Positions 17,811 to 26,006 of a stretch of DNA of 64,000 bases are shown here, in pieces (the first letter of the stretch is position 1; every line of letters starts with the position of its first letter). The DNA is from Saccharothrix algeriensis. GTDB lineage: Bacteria > Actinomycetota > Actinomycetes > Mycobacteriales > Pseudonocardiaceae. The notes beneath the pieces are model-generated. The model was not told the DNA's origin. It did not search any database and saw nothing but the letters and a program-made list of their open reading frames with translations. The translations under genes and the position numbers were made by a program. The stretch spans positions 4,250,001-4,314,000 of the forward strand of contig NZ_JAFBCL010000001.1 of NCBI RefSeq assembly GCF_016907655.1, read 5' to 3'.

Positions 17811-18659
17811 TCCGACGTGCGCATTCCCGAATCGAGGTCACTCGAATGGGTGTACGAACCGCCCGTTGGTTGCCGCGCAGCATACTGGCCGGACGCCGAG
17901 TCGGCGCAAGATCATCGAGTTACCCGCCGGTAGTCAAAGGTGGGACGGGTGGGCGGACCGGGTCCGGCGAAGTGCCCCGGTCCACCCGGCCCGGGGGTGT
18001 TCCGGCGGGTTGGTCGCAGACCGCGGGACGGCCGGGCCCCGGGCACCCCGCTGGTCCGGAATCCGCTGGTGGGAGCCGTTTTCGGAGAGTCCGTCGACCG
18101 CCGCGGGGAAGGTCGTCGCGCGCGTCGGGCCCTTCGGCGGGGCGAATCCGGCGCCGAGCCGCTCGAACTCGCGGAGGAACTCCCGATTGCGCTGGTCGGC
18201 CGCGGCGCGATCCGTTGATCGTGCTCATCGCGACGTCGATGTGCCGTTGTCGAGGATCGGGGAATGCCGCGGCGGTTCCGGTGGAGGCGGGCGCTCCGCG
18301 GGCGGGTTTACCGGCTTCGGGGCAGAGGCGACTCTCCTTCTGCGAGGTCGCCTCGAAGACGGCGAAAACACTGTTTCCGATCTTGGAATCGCGCGGTTCG
18401 AGCGGCTTTTCCACCTTCGGCAGGCGGTCGTCGTCCGCGCGCACGGCGACTCCCGGCCGTCGTCGAGGTGGGTGGCGAAGCGCCCTGGCCGCAGCGGGGG
18501 ACGTACTCGTGGCTCGGCCCGCAACGGCGTCGCCCGGGATGCCCTTTCTTCCCTCGGTCAGGGGAAGACCTTGCCCTGGCGGCCCTCCTCCGGCCGCGGC
18601 GCGTCCCCCACCCTGGTCCGCACCCGGGTGGCGCAGCGTTGACCGCGAAGGGAAAGCAC
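17811..18659. other. Gene-free stretch between divergent genes
   Basis: I find no convincing gene here. Open frames exist on both strands but read as Arg/Pro/Gly-rich noise without a family match or a good ribosome site. Parts (18310-18430) are less GC-rich than the neighbourhood. The stretch ends with the ribosome site GGGAAAG of the DUF4157 gene. Confidence 0.5.
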
Positions 18660-20045
18660 ATGTCGCACACCGCACACGAGCACGAGCCGGACCGCCGCCA
18701 CGAGAGGGGCCGGGCGCAGGTCCCGGCGCCGCAGCGGGGCTCCGCCGAGGCCACCGCCGCGGTCGGCCCGGCGGGGCCGTCCCCGGACGGCGTCCTCGCC
18801 CTGCAGCGCGTCGTCGGCAACACCGCCGTGGCGCGGCTGCTCGGCGGCGCCGAGGTCGACGGGGCCGACGGGGTCGACGGGGCCGACGTGCAGCGCTCCG
18901 CGGTGCACGAGGTGCTGCGCAAGTCGGGCGAGGCCCTGGACCAGCCGGTGCGCGAGGAGATGGAGAGCCGGATGGGCGCGGACTTCTCCGACGTGCGCGT
19001 GCACACCGACGCCGCGGCGTCGCGCGCGGCCGAGTCGGTGCGGGCCGAGGCGTTCACGTCCGGCTCGCACGTGGTGTTCCAGCAGGGCCGCTACAACCCG
19101 TCGTCGGCGGCCGGCCGGCACACGCTCGCCCACGAGCTGACCCACGTGCTCCAGCAGCGCTCCGGCCCGGTGGCCGGCACCGACACCGGCACCGGGCTGC
19201 GGGTCAGCGACCCCTCGGACCGCTTCGAGCGGGCCGCCGAGGACAACGCCCGGCGGACCATGTCCGCCCAGCGCTCCCCGGACACCGGGCCGCACCCCAC
19301 CGCCGGGCACGCCGCCGCCGGGCACGCCGCCGTGCAGCGCCTCACGGAGGTGAACCGCGTCGGGTGGAGCACGGGGACCAAGTGGAAGGGGCGGATCTCG
19401 GAGAACGAGCAGTACATCCTGCGCGGGGGGTTGAACGGCAAGTGGTTGGCGGACGAGGTCTGGGTCCGGGAAGGCGCGCCCGCACCCCGTTACTGCAGCG
19501 CCACCGGCAACACGAACACGTACAACGGCGCGCAGTACACCGAGTACGAGCCGAATTCGAAGTTCCTGGAGGACTGCCTGCACACCGCGGAAGAGGTGAT
19601 GCACGAGCGGTGGCTCGAACAGGGCAACCTGAACTCCCGGGTGGCGGGAACGAACACGCCCTTCGGGAACTCCGACGCGGAGAACATCGCCGCCGCCACG
19701 GCCCACGCCGGCAGCCGCATGGGCGACAACCACCAGGAGTCCCCCGGCGTCGGGCAGGCGTTCGCCGTGGTCGAGACGGATTACCAAGGCAACGTGCCCC
19801 AGAACGAATCGCGCTACCCGTACCACGCGGCGGCGGTGGTGGCCAGGGACGGGCGGGACGCCATCACGCTGGAGGTGTCGGCGGGCGAGGAGGATGCCGA
19901 GGAGAGGGACCAGAAGGGCAACTTCTACATCTACGAGGTCAGCTCCGGGGAGCAGGAGCACGCCCCGAACAGCTTCCACACCCGCCAGGGCGAGTACTTC
20001 ACCCGCAACGCCATCACGATCGTCATCGAGCCCTTGGACCAGTAG
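18660..20045 (+). CDS. DUF4157 (eCIS-core) protein with C-terminal effector-like domain
   Basis: The 461-residue protein has a low-complexity start, then the DUF4157 domain (about residues 95-170): MGADFSDVRVHTDAAASRAA, SGSHVVFQQGRYNPSSAAGR and the zinc-protease motif H158-E-L-T-H162. This domain is typical of proteins tied to extracellular contractile injection systems. After a linker with HAAAG repeats, the last 240 residues form a separate domain. Cys306 (LEDCLHTAEEVMHE) at a helix start and His389 (YPYHAAAVVAR) on a strand, with Glu405 behind, resemble a papain-like triad, which is my inference. No signal peptide is seen, and no injection-system structural gene lies in the window. Confidence 0.8.
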   Translation: MSHTAHEHEPDRRHERGRAQVPAPQRGSAEATAAVGPAGPSPDGVLALQRVVGNTAVARLLGGAEVDGADGVDGADVQRSAVHEVLRKSGEALDQPVREEMESRMGADFSDVRVHTDAAASRAAESVRAEAFTSGSHVVFQQGRYNPSSAAGRHTLAHELTHVLQQRSGPVAGTDTGTGLRVSDPSDRFERAAEDNARRTMSAQRSPDTGPHPTAGHAAAGHAAVQRLTEVNRVGWSTGTKWKGRISENEQYILRGGLNGKWLADEVWVREGAPAPRYCSATGNTNTYNGAQYTEYEPNSKFLEDCLHTAEEVMHERWLEQGNLNSRVAGTNTPFGNSDAENIAAATAHAGSRMGDNHQESPGVGQAFAVVETDYQGNVPQNESRYPYHAAAVVARDGRDAITLEVSAGEEDAEERDQKGNFYIYEVSSGEQEHAPNSFHTRQGEYFTRNAITIVIEPLDQ

Positions 20046-20121
20046 CCGGGGTGACCGGGCGCCGGATCCACCGGGCCGGGCTCCGCGCCCTTCCGCCGGC
20101 GGGCGGGGCGCCCGCCGCGCG

Positions 20122-20154
20122 GCCGTGGCGGACGCCCCTCGGGTCCGCCACGGC
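20122..20154. terminator. Bidirectional terminator between convergent genes
   Basis: Perfect 12-bp arms GCCGTGGCGGAC and GTCCGCCACGGC flank a 9-nt loop between the DUF4157 gene and the EspG-like gene. A second GC hairpin (GGCGGGCG/CGCCCGCC) lies at 20098-20116. Confidence 0.65.
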
Positions 20155-20180
20155 ACCGCGCCCCCCTGCGGCGCCGCCGG

Positions 20181-20942
20181 TCACTCCACCGCGGACAGCA
20201 CCGAGGCGATCCTCGTGGCGATGCGGTCGTTGTCGGTCGGCGCGAGGCTCAGCCAGCCGTTCTCGCGCACCATCAGGTACCGGCCCTGGTGGGTGTCGAA
20301 CCACGTGATGAGCACGCCCGCCCTGGTGCTGCGGTACCCGCCGCCGACGCTCACCCCGAACTGGCCGCCGGCCACCCGGTTGGCCGCCAGCTCGCCGACC
20401 GCCGTGGCGTCCTCCCGCGACAGGCCGGCCCTCTGCAGCGCCGCGCGCTCGTCCAGCCCACCGCCGCCCCACGGGTCGTCCTCGTCGTCCTGCCCCTCCT
20501 GCTGGAGGGCGACGGCCTCGTCCAGCGCCTCCAGCCGCAGCGACAGGGCGCTGCCGGGACCGGGCGAGCCGTCCGGCAGCACCTCCACGATCGACCTCGC
20601 CAGCGCGGTGGGCCGGATCTCCAGCACGCCCACCTTGCCGCTGTCGATGACGGCCAGCACGGCGCGCCGGCCGTCCGAGGCCGCCACCGCGCGCACCGGT
20701 CGGTCCAGGTGGGCCACCGCGTCCACGGACAGCCGGTGGTCGGCCAGCAGGCGCAGCAGGTCGACCAGGCCGGGGTCGGGCTCGCCGTAGTCGGCCAGCA
20801 CCTCCGCGCGCAGCCGGGACCGCTCCTCGCCGGTCGCGCCCGGGCTGGGCACGTCCAGCGGGTAGGGCAGCCGGCCCAGCCCCAGGTCGTGCCACAGGAC
20901 GTCCAGCTCGCGCGGGGTGAGCAGGTGGTGCGGCTCGATCAC
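20181..20942 (-). CDS. EspG-family ESX secretion chaperone-like protein (cluster 1)
   Basis: The 253-residue protein fits the EspG family by order and content: an N-terminal TPRELDVLWHDLGLGRLPYPL segment, LRLLADHRLSVDA, central strands RRAVLAVIDSGKVGVLEIRP and a C-terminal SVGGGYRSTRAGVLITWFDT. EspG proteins are cytosolic chaperones that hold PE/PPE pairs for type VII secretion. The GTG start overlaps the stop of the PPE-like gene as GTGA, so it is coupled to its likely client. It is the last gene of a three-gene unit; no ESX core components (EccC, EccD, MycP) are in the window. Confidence 0.75.
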   Translation of the reverse strand: MIEPHHLLTPRELDVLWHDLGLGRLPYPLDVPSPGATGEERSRLRAEVLADYGEPDPGLVDLLRLLADHRLSVDAVAHLDRPVRAVAASDGRRAVLAVIDSGKVGVLEIRPTALARSIVEVLPDGSPGPGSALSLRLEALDEAVALQQEGQDDEDDPWGGGGLDERAALQRAGLSREDATAVGELAANRVAGGQFGVSVGGGYRSTRAGVLITWFDTHQGRYLMVRENGWLSLAPTDNDRIATRIASVLSAVE

Positions 20943-22486
20943 TGGTCGGCCTTCTTCCGCGGCTTCGCGCCGCCGATCACCGAGGGCGGCAGGTTCTCGC
21001 CGGGCACCTCGAAGATGTCCTCGCCGCGCAGGTACGCCGCGGCGCGGTGCTCCTTGTCCTCGCCCTGACCGCCGCCCGCGCCGCCCATCGGGGCGCCGCC
21101 CACCGGCGCGCCGGCGCCTGCCGCGCCGCCGGGGGCGCCGGGGGCGAAACCGCCGGGCGCCGCACCGCGCGGACCCGCGCCGAGCGCGCCGGACGCGCCA
21201 CCCGCGCCGAGCTGGCCACCGGAACCGGTCGGGCCGAAACCGCCGCCGCCGTGACCGCCGCCGAAACCACCGCCACCGCCGCCGAAACCACCGCCACCGC
21301 CACCGAAACCACCGCCACCGCCGAACCCGCCGGGCATCGCGCCGGGGAAACCGGGGACGCGCGGCGCGCCACCGCCGCCGGAACCGGGGACGGGGGGCGT
21401 GCCGGGGCTGCCCGCCGGGATGTAGGGCGGCAGCTTGCCGTTGGGGCCGAAACCGCCCTGCGGCTTGGGCACCACCGTGCCGGGCGGGGCCGGCTTGTAC
21501 GGCGGGGGCTGCTGCCTGCCCGACGACCCGCCGGGCGGGGTGTACCCCGGCGGCACGTAGCCGCCGGGCGGCTGGTGGCCGCCACCGGGCGGCAGCTGGT
21601 GGGCGGGCGGGGTGTACTTGTTCGCGACCGGCACCTGGGCCGCCGCCGCGGCGGCCGTCGTGCCCTCGGGCCGGTAGGCCGCGGCCGGCACCTGGGGCGT
21701 GCCCTGACCGCCGCCCGCGCCGCCGCCGTAGCCGCCACCGCCACCGGCGCCGCCGCCCGGGGTGTAGGCCGGGGTCGCGGGGGTCACCGAGGGCGCGTAG
21801 CCGGAGACGTGGGTGCCGCCACCCGCGCCGGACGCCCCCTGCACGGGCAGCGCCTCGGACAGGGCCGGGACGCCCGCCGTCAGCAGCGCCGCGGGCCGCG
21901 GCTCCTCGACGCGCCCGGTCACCGGGTTGAACGGCGGGGTGAACATCGGCGTGCCGCGGTCGACCGCGCGCGACTCGTCCTCCATCGCCGTCATCACGGT
22001 GACGGCCTGCTCGTGCGCCGAGCGCGCCAGCTCGTTGGCCGCCTGCACGTCGGTCGCCGAGGACAGCAGGCCCTGGAGGCCGCCGCCGGAGAACGCGCCG
22101 GTGGCCTCGTCCCAGCTGAACTCGACCGGCTCGGGCATCCGCGCCCGCGCGTTCTCCATGATCCGGCTCTGGTCCTCGACCCGCTTGCCGACCTCGACGG
22201 CGGTGGTGGCGGTCTCGGTGATCCAGTTCGCCAGCTGCTTGATCGCCGCGCGGGCGGCGTCGGCGGCCTCGCCGGTCCACCCCGCCTCGGTGGCGGCGAC
22301 GCGCTCGTTGATCACCCGCGCCGACTCGGTCAGCTCGGTGCCGAACTGGCCCCACTCCGCGCCGATCTCGCCGGTCTGGCCGGGGTCGTTGTTGGTGTGC
22401 ACCGCGTCGTACAGCTCGCGGTGCGAGCGGGACGCCCAGTTCTGCCGGTCGGTCAGGACCAGGTCGATCTTCAGCTCGACGGCCAC
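20939..22486 (-). CDS. PPE-like protein with Gly/Pro-rich tail (cluster 1)
   Basis: The 515-residue protein has an N-terminal helical domain of about 180 residues resembling PPE/WXG100 folds (LYDAVHTNNDPGQTGEIGAE, ATEAGWTGEAADAARAAIKQ with the W-x-G turn). A long Gly/Pro/Ala-rich region follows, with repeated GGGGG and PPGG blocks. The C-terminal tail YLRGEDIFEVPGENLPPSVIG resembles the tail of the other PPE-like protein in this window. The GTG start lies one base after the upstream stop. It is probably exported by an ESX-type system together with the preceding small protein, with the EspG-like protein as chaperone. Confidence 0.75.
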   Translation of the reverse strand: MAVELKIDLVLTDRQNWASRSHRELYDAVHTNNDPGQTGEIGAEWGQFGTELTESARVINERVAATEAGWTGEAADAARAAIKQLANWITETATTAVEVGKRVEDQSRIMENARARMPEPVEFSWDEATGAFSGGGLQGLLSSATDVQAANELARSAHEQAVTVMTAMEDESRAVDRGTPMFTPPFNPVTGRVEEPRPAALLTAGVPALSEALPVQGASGAGGGTHVSGYAPSVTPATPAYTPGGGAGGGGGYGGGAGGGQGTPQVPAAAYRPEGTTAAAAAAQVPVANKYTPPAHQLPPGGGHQPPGGYVPPGYTPPGGSSGRQQPPPYKPAPPGTVVPKPQGGFGPNGKLPPYIPAGSPGTPPVPGSGGGGAPRVPGFPGAMPGGFGGGGGFGGGGGGFGGGGGGFGGGHGGGGFGPTGSGGQLGAGGASGALGAGPRGAAPGGFAPGAPGGAAGAGAPVGGAPMGGAGGGQGEDKEHRAAAYLRGEDIFEVPGENLPPSVIGGAKPRKKADQ

Positions 22487-22487
22487 G

Positions 22488-22928
22488 TCACACGCCCTTC
22501 AAGCGGGTCAGCTCGGTGCCGTGGTCCTCGTCGACGGCCCGGAAGTTGCGGATCGCGCCCTGCACCGAGTCGTGCGTCTGCTGCAGGACGTCCCGGTAGG
22601 CGGTCATCACGGACACGAACGACTGCGGGTCGCCCTCCGCGCGGGCGCCGAACTTGGCGGCCATCCGGTCGCCGACGGGGTTGGCGCCCAGCGGCGCGGG
22701 CCGGGCGAGCCTGCCCGCCCGCTCCAGCCACGAGTCGACCTGGTCGACCTGCTCGACCAGCATCCTGCGCAGCTCCTCGCCGGTCGCGGGGTCGAGCAGG
22801 ACCCGGCCGGAGGTCACCGTCTCGCGCAGCGCGAGGAGTTGGCCGCCGACCCTGGCCACCTGCTCGGAGACCCGGTCGGTTTGCCGAGGCGCGGCCTCTT
22901 GTTCATTCCCTGCTCCGGCGATGTACAT
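22488..22928 (-). CDS. Small helical ESX-type partner protein (PE/WXG100-like, cluster 1)
   Basis: The 146-residue protein is mostly helical (VSEQVARVGGQLLALRETV, LRRMLVEQVDQVDSWLERAGR, SVMTAYRDVLQQTHDSVQGAIRNFR). It opens the PE/PPE/EspG-like operon, as the small partner does in such clusters. There is no signal peptide, in line with ESX export. The ATG follows a GAGGGAA ribosome site. Family membership is inferred from position and helical pattern; no W-x-G motif is present in this protein. Confidence 0.6.
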   Translation of the reverse strand: MYIAGAGNEQEAAPRQTDRVSEQVARVGGQLLALRETVTSGRVLLDPATGEELRRMLVEQVDQVDSWLERAGRLARPAPLGANPVGDRMAAKFGARAEGDPQSFVSVMTAYRDVLQQTHDSVQGAIRNFRAVDEDHGTELTRLKGV

Positions 22929-22979
22929 CGGATTCCCTCGCGAAGGCAGCCTGGTGGACGAAAACTAGGATCACTCGCA

Positions 22980-23102
22980 GTCCCAACGCCCGCCCAACGT
23001 CCCACCAACGCCCCACCGCCTTCACCCCCATGCCCTCACCCCCCTGCCTCCACCCAGCTCCCAGCCCTGCCTTCCCCCCGCTCCCAACCCCGCCCCCCCA
23101 CC
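22980..23102. repeat. C-rich, G-poor tract
   Basis: About 120 bp of the plus strand consist almost wholly of C with scattered T and A, with runs such as CCCCCCG and CCCCCCCC. The complementary strand is G-run rich and could form G-quadruplex or triplex structures. It lies in the divergent region between the PE-like and SARP genes and encodes nothing recognisable. Confidence 0.7.
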
Positions 23103-23134
23103 GATGCGTCCACTGGACACCCCCGCTCGGCCGC

Positions 23135-23207
23135 GTCGGCAGTTCGATCCTCATCCCACGTCGATCACGCTTTTCGATCGACGTGGGATCAGGGTCGAGC
23201 TGCCGAC
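23135..23207. promoter_or_regulatory. Long inverted repeat 63 bp upstream of the SARP gene
   Basis: Arms of 32 bp (23135-23166 and 23176-23207) match except at three positions, with a 9-nt loop ACGCTTTTC. The inner core ATCCCACGTCGATC is perfect. Being in a divergent intergenic region, it does not serve as a terminator for an incoming gene; it could be a large operator or an attenuator hairpin in the SARP leader. Confidence 0.7.
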
Positions 23208-23269
23208 TCCCAGGCGGCCGAGCCCGCGGCGGCGGAGCCGGCGCAATCCAACACAGGAGGTTCTTCAGG

Positions 23270-26005
23270 ATGCGGGTGAACCTGCTCGGCCCGGTCGAGC
23301 TCGTCGCCGCGGACGGGGTGGCTGTCCGGCTGGGGGCGGCGAAGCGCCGGACGGTCCTGGCGGCGCTGGCCCTGGAGCTGAACCGGGTGGTGTCCGGCGA
23401 CCGGCTGCTGTCGCTGGTGTGGGACGGCGCGCCGCCGCCGCAGGCCAGGGCGGCCCTGCAGGGGCACATCGCGCAGCTGCGCAAGGTCCTGGTCGGCGGG
23501 GTCGCCCTGGTCACCCGCGCGCCCGGCTACGTGCTGACCGGCGACCGGGCGGCGGTCGACGTGTTCCGGTTCGAGGACCTGGTCGCCGGCGCCCGCGACG
23601 CCGCCGACGAGCCCGCGGTCGCGCAGCTGACCGGCGCGCTGGCGCTGTGGCGCGGCCCGGTGCTGGCGGACGTGCCGGGCGCCGAGGTGCGCGAGCCGGT
23701 CTCCGCCCGGCTGGAGGAGCTGCGGCTGGTGGCGGTGCAGGAGCTGGCGACCCGGCTGTTCCGGCTGGACCGGGCCGCGGACGCCGTGTCGGGCCTGCGC
23801 GACGCGGTAACCGCGCACCCGCTGCGGGAGGCGCTGGTGGCGCGCCTGGTGCTGGCGCTGCACTGGACCGGGCGGCAGGCGGAGGCGCTGGAGCTGTTCC
23901 ACCGCACGCGCGAGCGGCTGGCCGACGAGCTGGGCGTGGACCCGGGTCCGGAGCTGCGGGAGGCTTACCGGACCGTGCTGGCGGGCGACACCGCCCCGAA
24001 GCCGGTGGGGCGCGGTCCGGCGCCGGCGCAGCTGCCGCGCGAGCACCGGGGGTTCGTCGGGCGGGAGCCGGAGCTGGCGGACCTCGCGGAGGGCCTGCGC
24101 GGTGACTCGCCGATCGGCCTGCTGGTGGGGCCCGCCGGGGTGGGCAAGACGGCGCTGGCGCTGCGCTGGGCGCACCGGGCGGCGGTGGACTTCCCGGACG
24201 GGCAGCTGTTCGTGAACCTGCGCGGGTTCGACGAGACCGAGCCGCTGGACCCCCGCGCGGCCCTGGTCGGCTTCCTGCGGGCGCTGGGGCTGACCGACTC
24301 GCAGATCGCGGTGGACCTGGAGGCGCAGGCCGCGCAGTACCGGTCGCTGCTGGCCGGGCGGCGGGTGCTGGTGCTGCTGGACAACGCCCGCTCCGCCGAG
24401 CAGGTCCGGCCGCTGCTGCCGGGTTCGGCCGGGTGCCTGGTGCTGGTCACCAGCCGGCACCGGCTCGACGACCTGGTGGTGACCGAGGGCGCGGCGGCCC
24501 TGCACGTGCAGACGCTGCCGGAGGAGAGCGCGGAGAGCCTGCTCGCCGCGGTGCTGGGGCGGCACCGCACCGACCAGGAGCCCGCGGCCGTCGCGGAGCT
24601 GGTGGCGCTGTGCGACCGGCTGCCGCTGGCGCTGCGCATCGCGGGCGCGCGGCTGGCGTCCCGGCCGCGGTGGACGATCCAGTCCCTGGTGGACGAGCTG
24701 CGCGACGAGCAGCACCGGCTCTCGGCGCTGGAGCTGCCGGAGGCGGGGCGCGGCGTCCACGCGGCGCTGGCGGTGAGCTACCGGGAGCTGCCCGAGGGCG
24801 CGGCGCGGCTGCTGCGCCGGCTCGGGCTGCACCCCGGCACGGACCTGGACAGCTACGCCGCCGCCGCGCTGCTGGACGTCAACGTGGTCAGCGCGCGCAC
24901 CCACCTCAGGACGCTGGCGTACGCGAGCCTGCTGCACGAGTCGGCGCCGGACCGGTACTCGCGGCACGACCTCGTGCGGCTGTTCACCCACCACCTCGCC
25001 GCCGGCGAGTCCGAAGTGGACAACGCCGCGGCGACGGACCGGCTGCTGGACTACTACCTGTGCGTCGCGGACTCGGCGCGCGCCTACCTGTCCGACCACG
25101 CGCGGCCGTTCGGCCGGCCCGAGCACCCGCCCGCCAGCTTCCCGCGGCTGTCCTCGCACGCCGCCGCGCTGGGCTGGTTCACGCTGGAGGAGGCGAACCT
25201 GGGGCTGCTGCTGGACATCGCGCTCGACAGCGGCCGGCGGGAGCGGACCTGGCGGCTGGCGCTGTGCCTGGACGCGTTCCACTTCCGGCGCGGCAACCGG
25301 GTCGACCGGCTGGCGCTGTGCCGCACCGGGGCCGCCGCCGCGCGGGCGCTGGGCGACCGGGGCGCCGAGGCGGCGTTCCTGCTGCGGCTGGGTTCCACGC
25401 TGGCGGACCTGGGGCGGATGGACGAGGCGGTGCGGGCGTGCACGCGGGCGGCGGAGCTGTCCGGCGGCGACCCGCACCTGGAGCAGGCCGCGCTGGCCAA
25501 CCTCGGGTACTGCCTGATGGCCGACGACCGGCTGGACCGGGCGCAGGCGACGATGCTGGAGGCGTTGGCGGTGGCCCGCCGGGTCGGCGACGCGCGCTCG
25601 CAGGCCAACGTGCACAACAACCTGGCGAACGTGCTGCTGCGCAAGCAGTCGCCGCGGGAGGCGCTGCGGCACGCCACGGAGGCGCTGGAGCTGTTCGACT
25701 CCGCCGCGCCGTCCAAGGCGCAGGCCGCGACCCTGCACACCGTGGGCACGGCCTGCCGGCAGCTGGGGCGGCTGGAGGAGGCGCTGGAGTCCTACCGGTC
25801 CGGGCTGGCGCTGGCCGAGCGGCTGGGGGACCGGTACCAGGAAGCCCTGTGCCACCGGGCCGTCGGGGACGTGCTGGAGCAGCTGCGCCGGGTGGAGGCC
25901 GCCGTGCCGCACTGGTCGCGGGCGTTGCAGCTCTACCGGGACCTGCGGCTGGTGGACGCCGACGAGCTGGTGCGCAAGCTGGACCCGCGGGTGGTGGGCG
26001 TGTGA
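23270..26005 (+). CDS. AfsR/SARP-type transcriptional regulator with NB-ARC ATPase and TPR domains
   Basis: The 911-residue protein starts MRVNLLGPVELVAADG after a CAGGAGG ribosome site. Its order is: OmpR-type winged helix (about 1-90), bacterial transcriptional activation domain (about 95-240, LADELGVDPGPELREAYRTV), NB-ARC ATPase with P-loop GPAGVGKTAL (Lys293), and C-terminal TPR repeats (about 680-900). This is the AfsR architecture that activates secondary metabolism in streptomycetes. No biosynthetic cluster lies next to it; it is convergent with a flavoprotein gene, with one base between the stops. The inverted repeat upstream may control it. Confidence 0.92.
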   Translation: MRVNLLGPVELVAADGVAVRLGAAKRRTVLAALALELNRVVSGDRLLSLVWDGAPPPQARAALQGHIAQLRKVLVGGVALVTRAPGYVLTGDRAAVDVFRFEDLVAGARDAADEPAVAQLTGALALWRGPVLADVPGAEVREPVSARLEELRLVAVQELATRLFRLDRAADAVSGLRDAVTAHPLREALVARLVLALHWTGRQAEALELFHRTRERLADELGVDPGPELREAYRTVLAGDTAPKPVGRGPAPAQLPREHRGFVGREPELADLAEGLRGDSPIGLLVGPAGVGKTALALRWAHRAAVDFPDGQLFVNLRGFDETEPLDPRAALVGFLRALGLTDSQIAVDLEAQAAQYRSLLAGRRVLVLLDNARSAEQVRPLLPGSAGCLVLVTSRHRLDDLVVTEGAAALHVQTLPEESAESLLAAVLGRHRTDQEPAAVAELVALCDRLPLALRIAGARLASRPRWTIQSLVDELRDEQHRLSALELPEAGRGVHAALAVSYRELPEGAARLLRRLGLHPGTDLDSYAAAALLDVNVVSARTHLRTLAYASLLHESAPDRYSRHDLVRLFTHHLAAGESEVDNAAATDRLLDYYLCVADSARAYLSDHARPFGRPEHPPASFPRLSSHAAALGWFTLEEANLGLLLDIALDSGRRERTWRLALCLDAFHFRRGNRVDRLALCRTGAAAARALGDRGAEAAFLLRLGSTLADLGRMDEAVRACTRAAELSGGDPHLEQAALANLGYCLMADDRLDRAQATMLEALAVARRVGDARSQANVHNNLANVLLRKQSPREALRHATEALELFDSAAPSKAQAATLHTVGTACRQLGRLEEALESYRSGLALAERLGDRYQEALCHRAVGDVLEQLRRVEAAVPHWSRALQLYRDLRLVDADELVRKLDPRVVGV

Positions 26006-26006
26006 G

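Noticed and set aside
17920..18675. Open frame of 251 codons on the minus strand
   Set aside because: Composition is Arg/Pro/Gly noise, there is no ribosome site and no recognisable motif.
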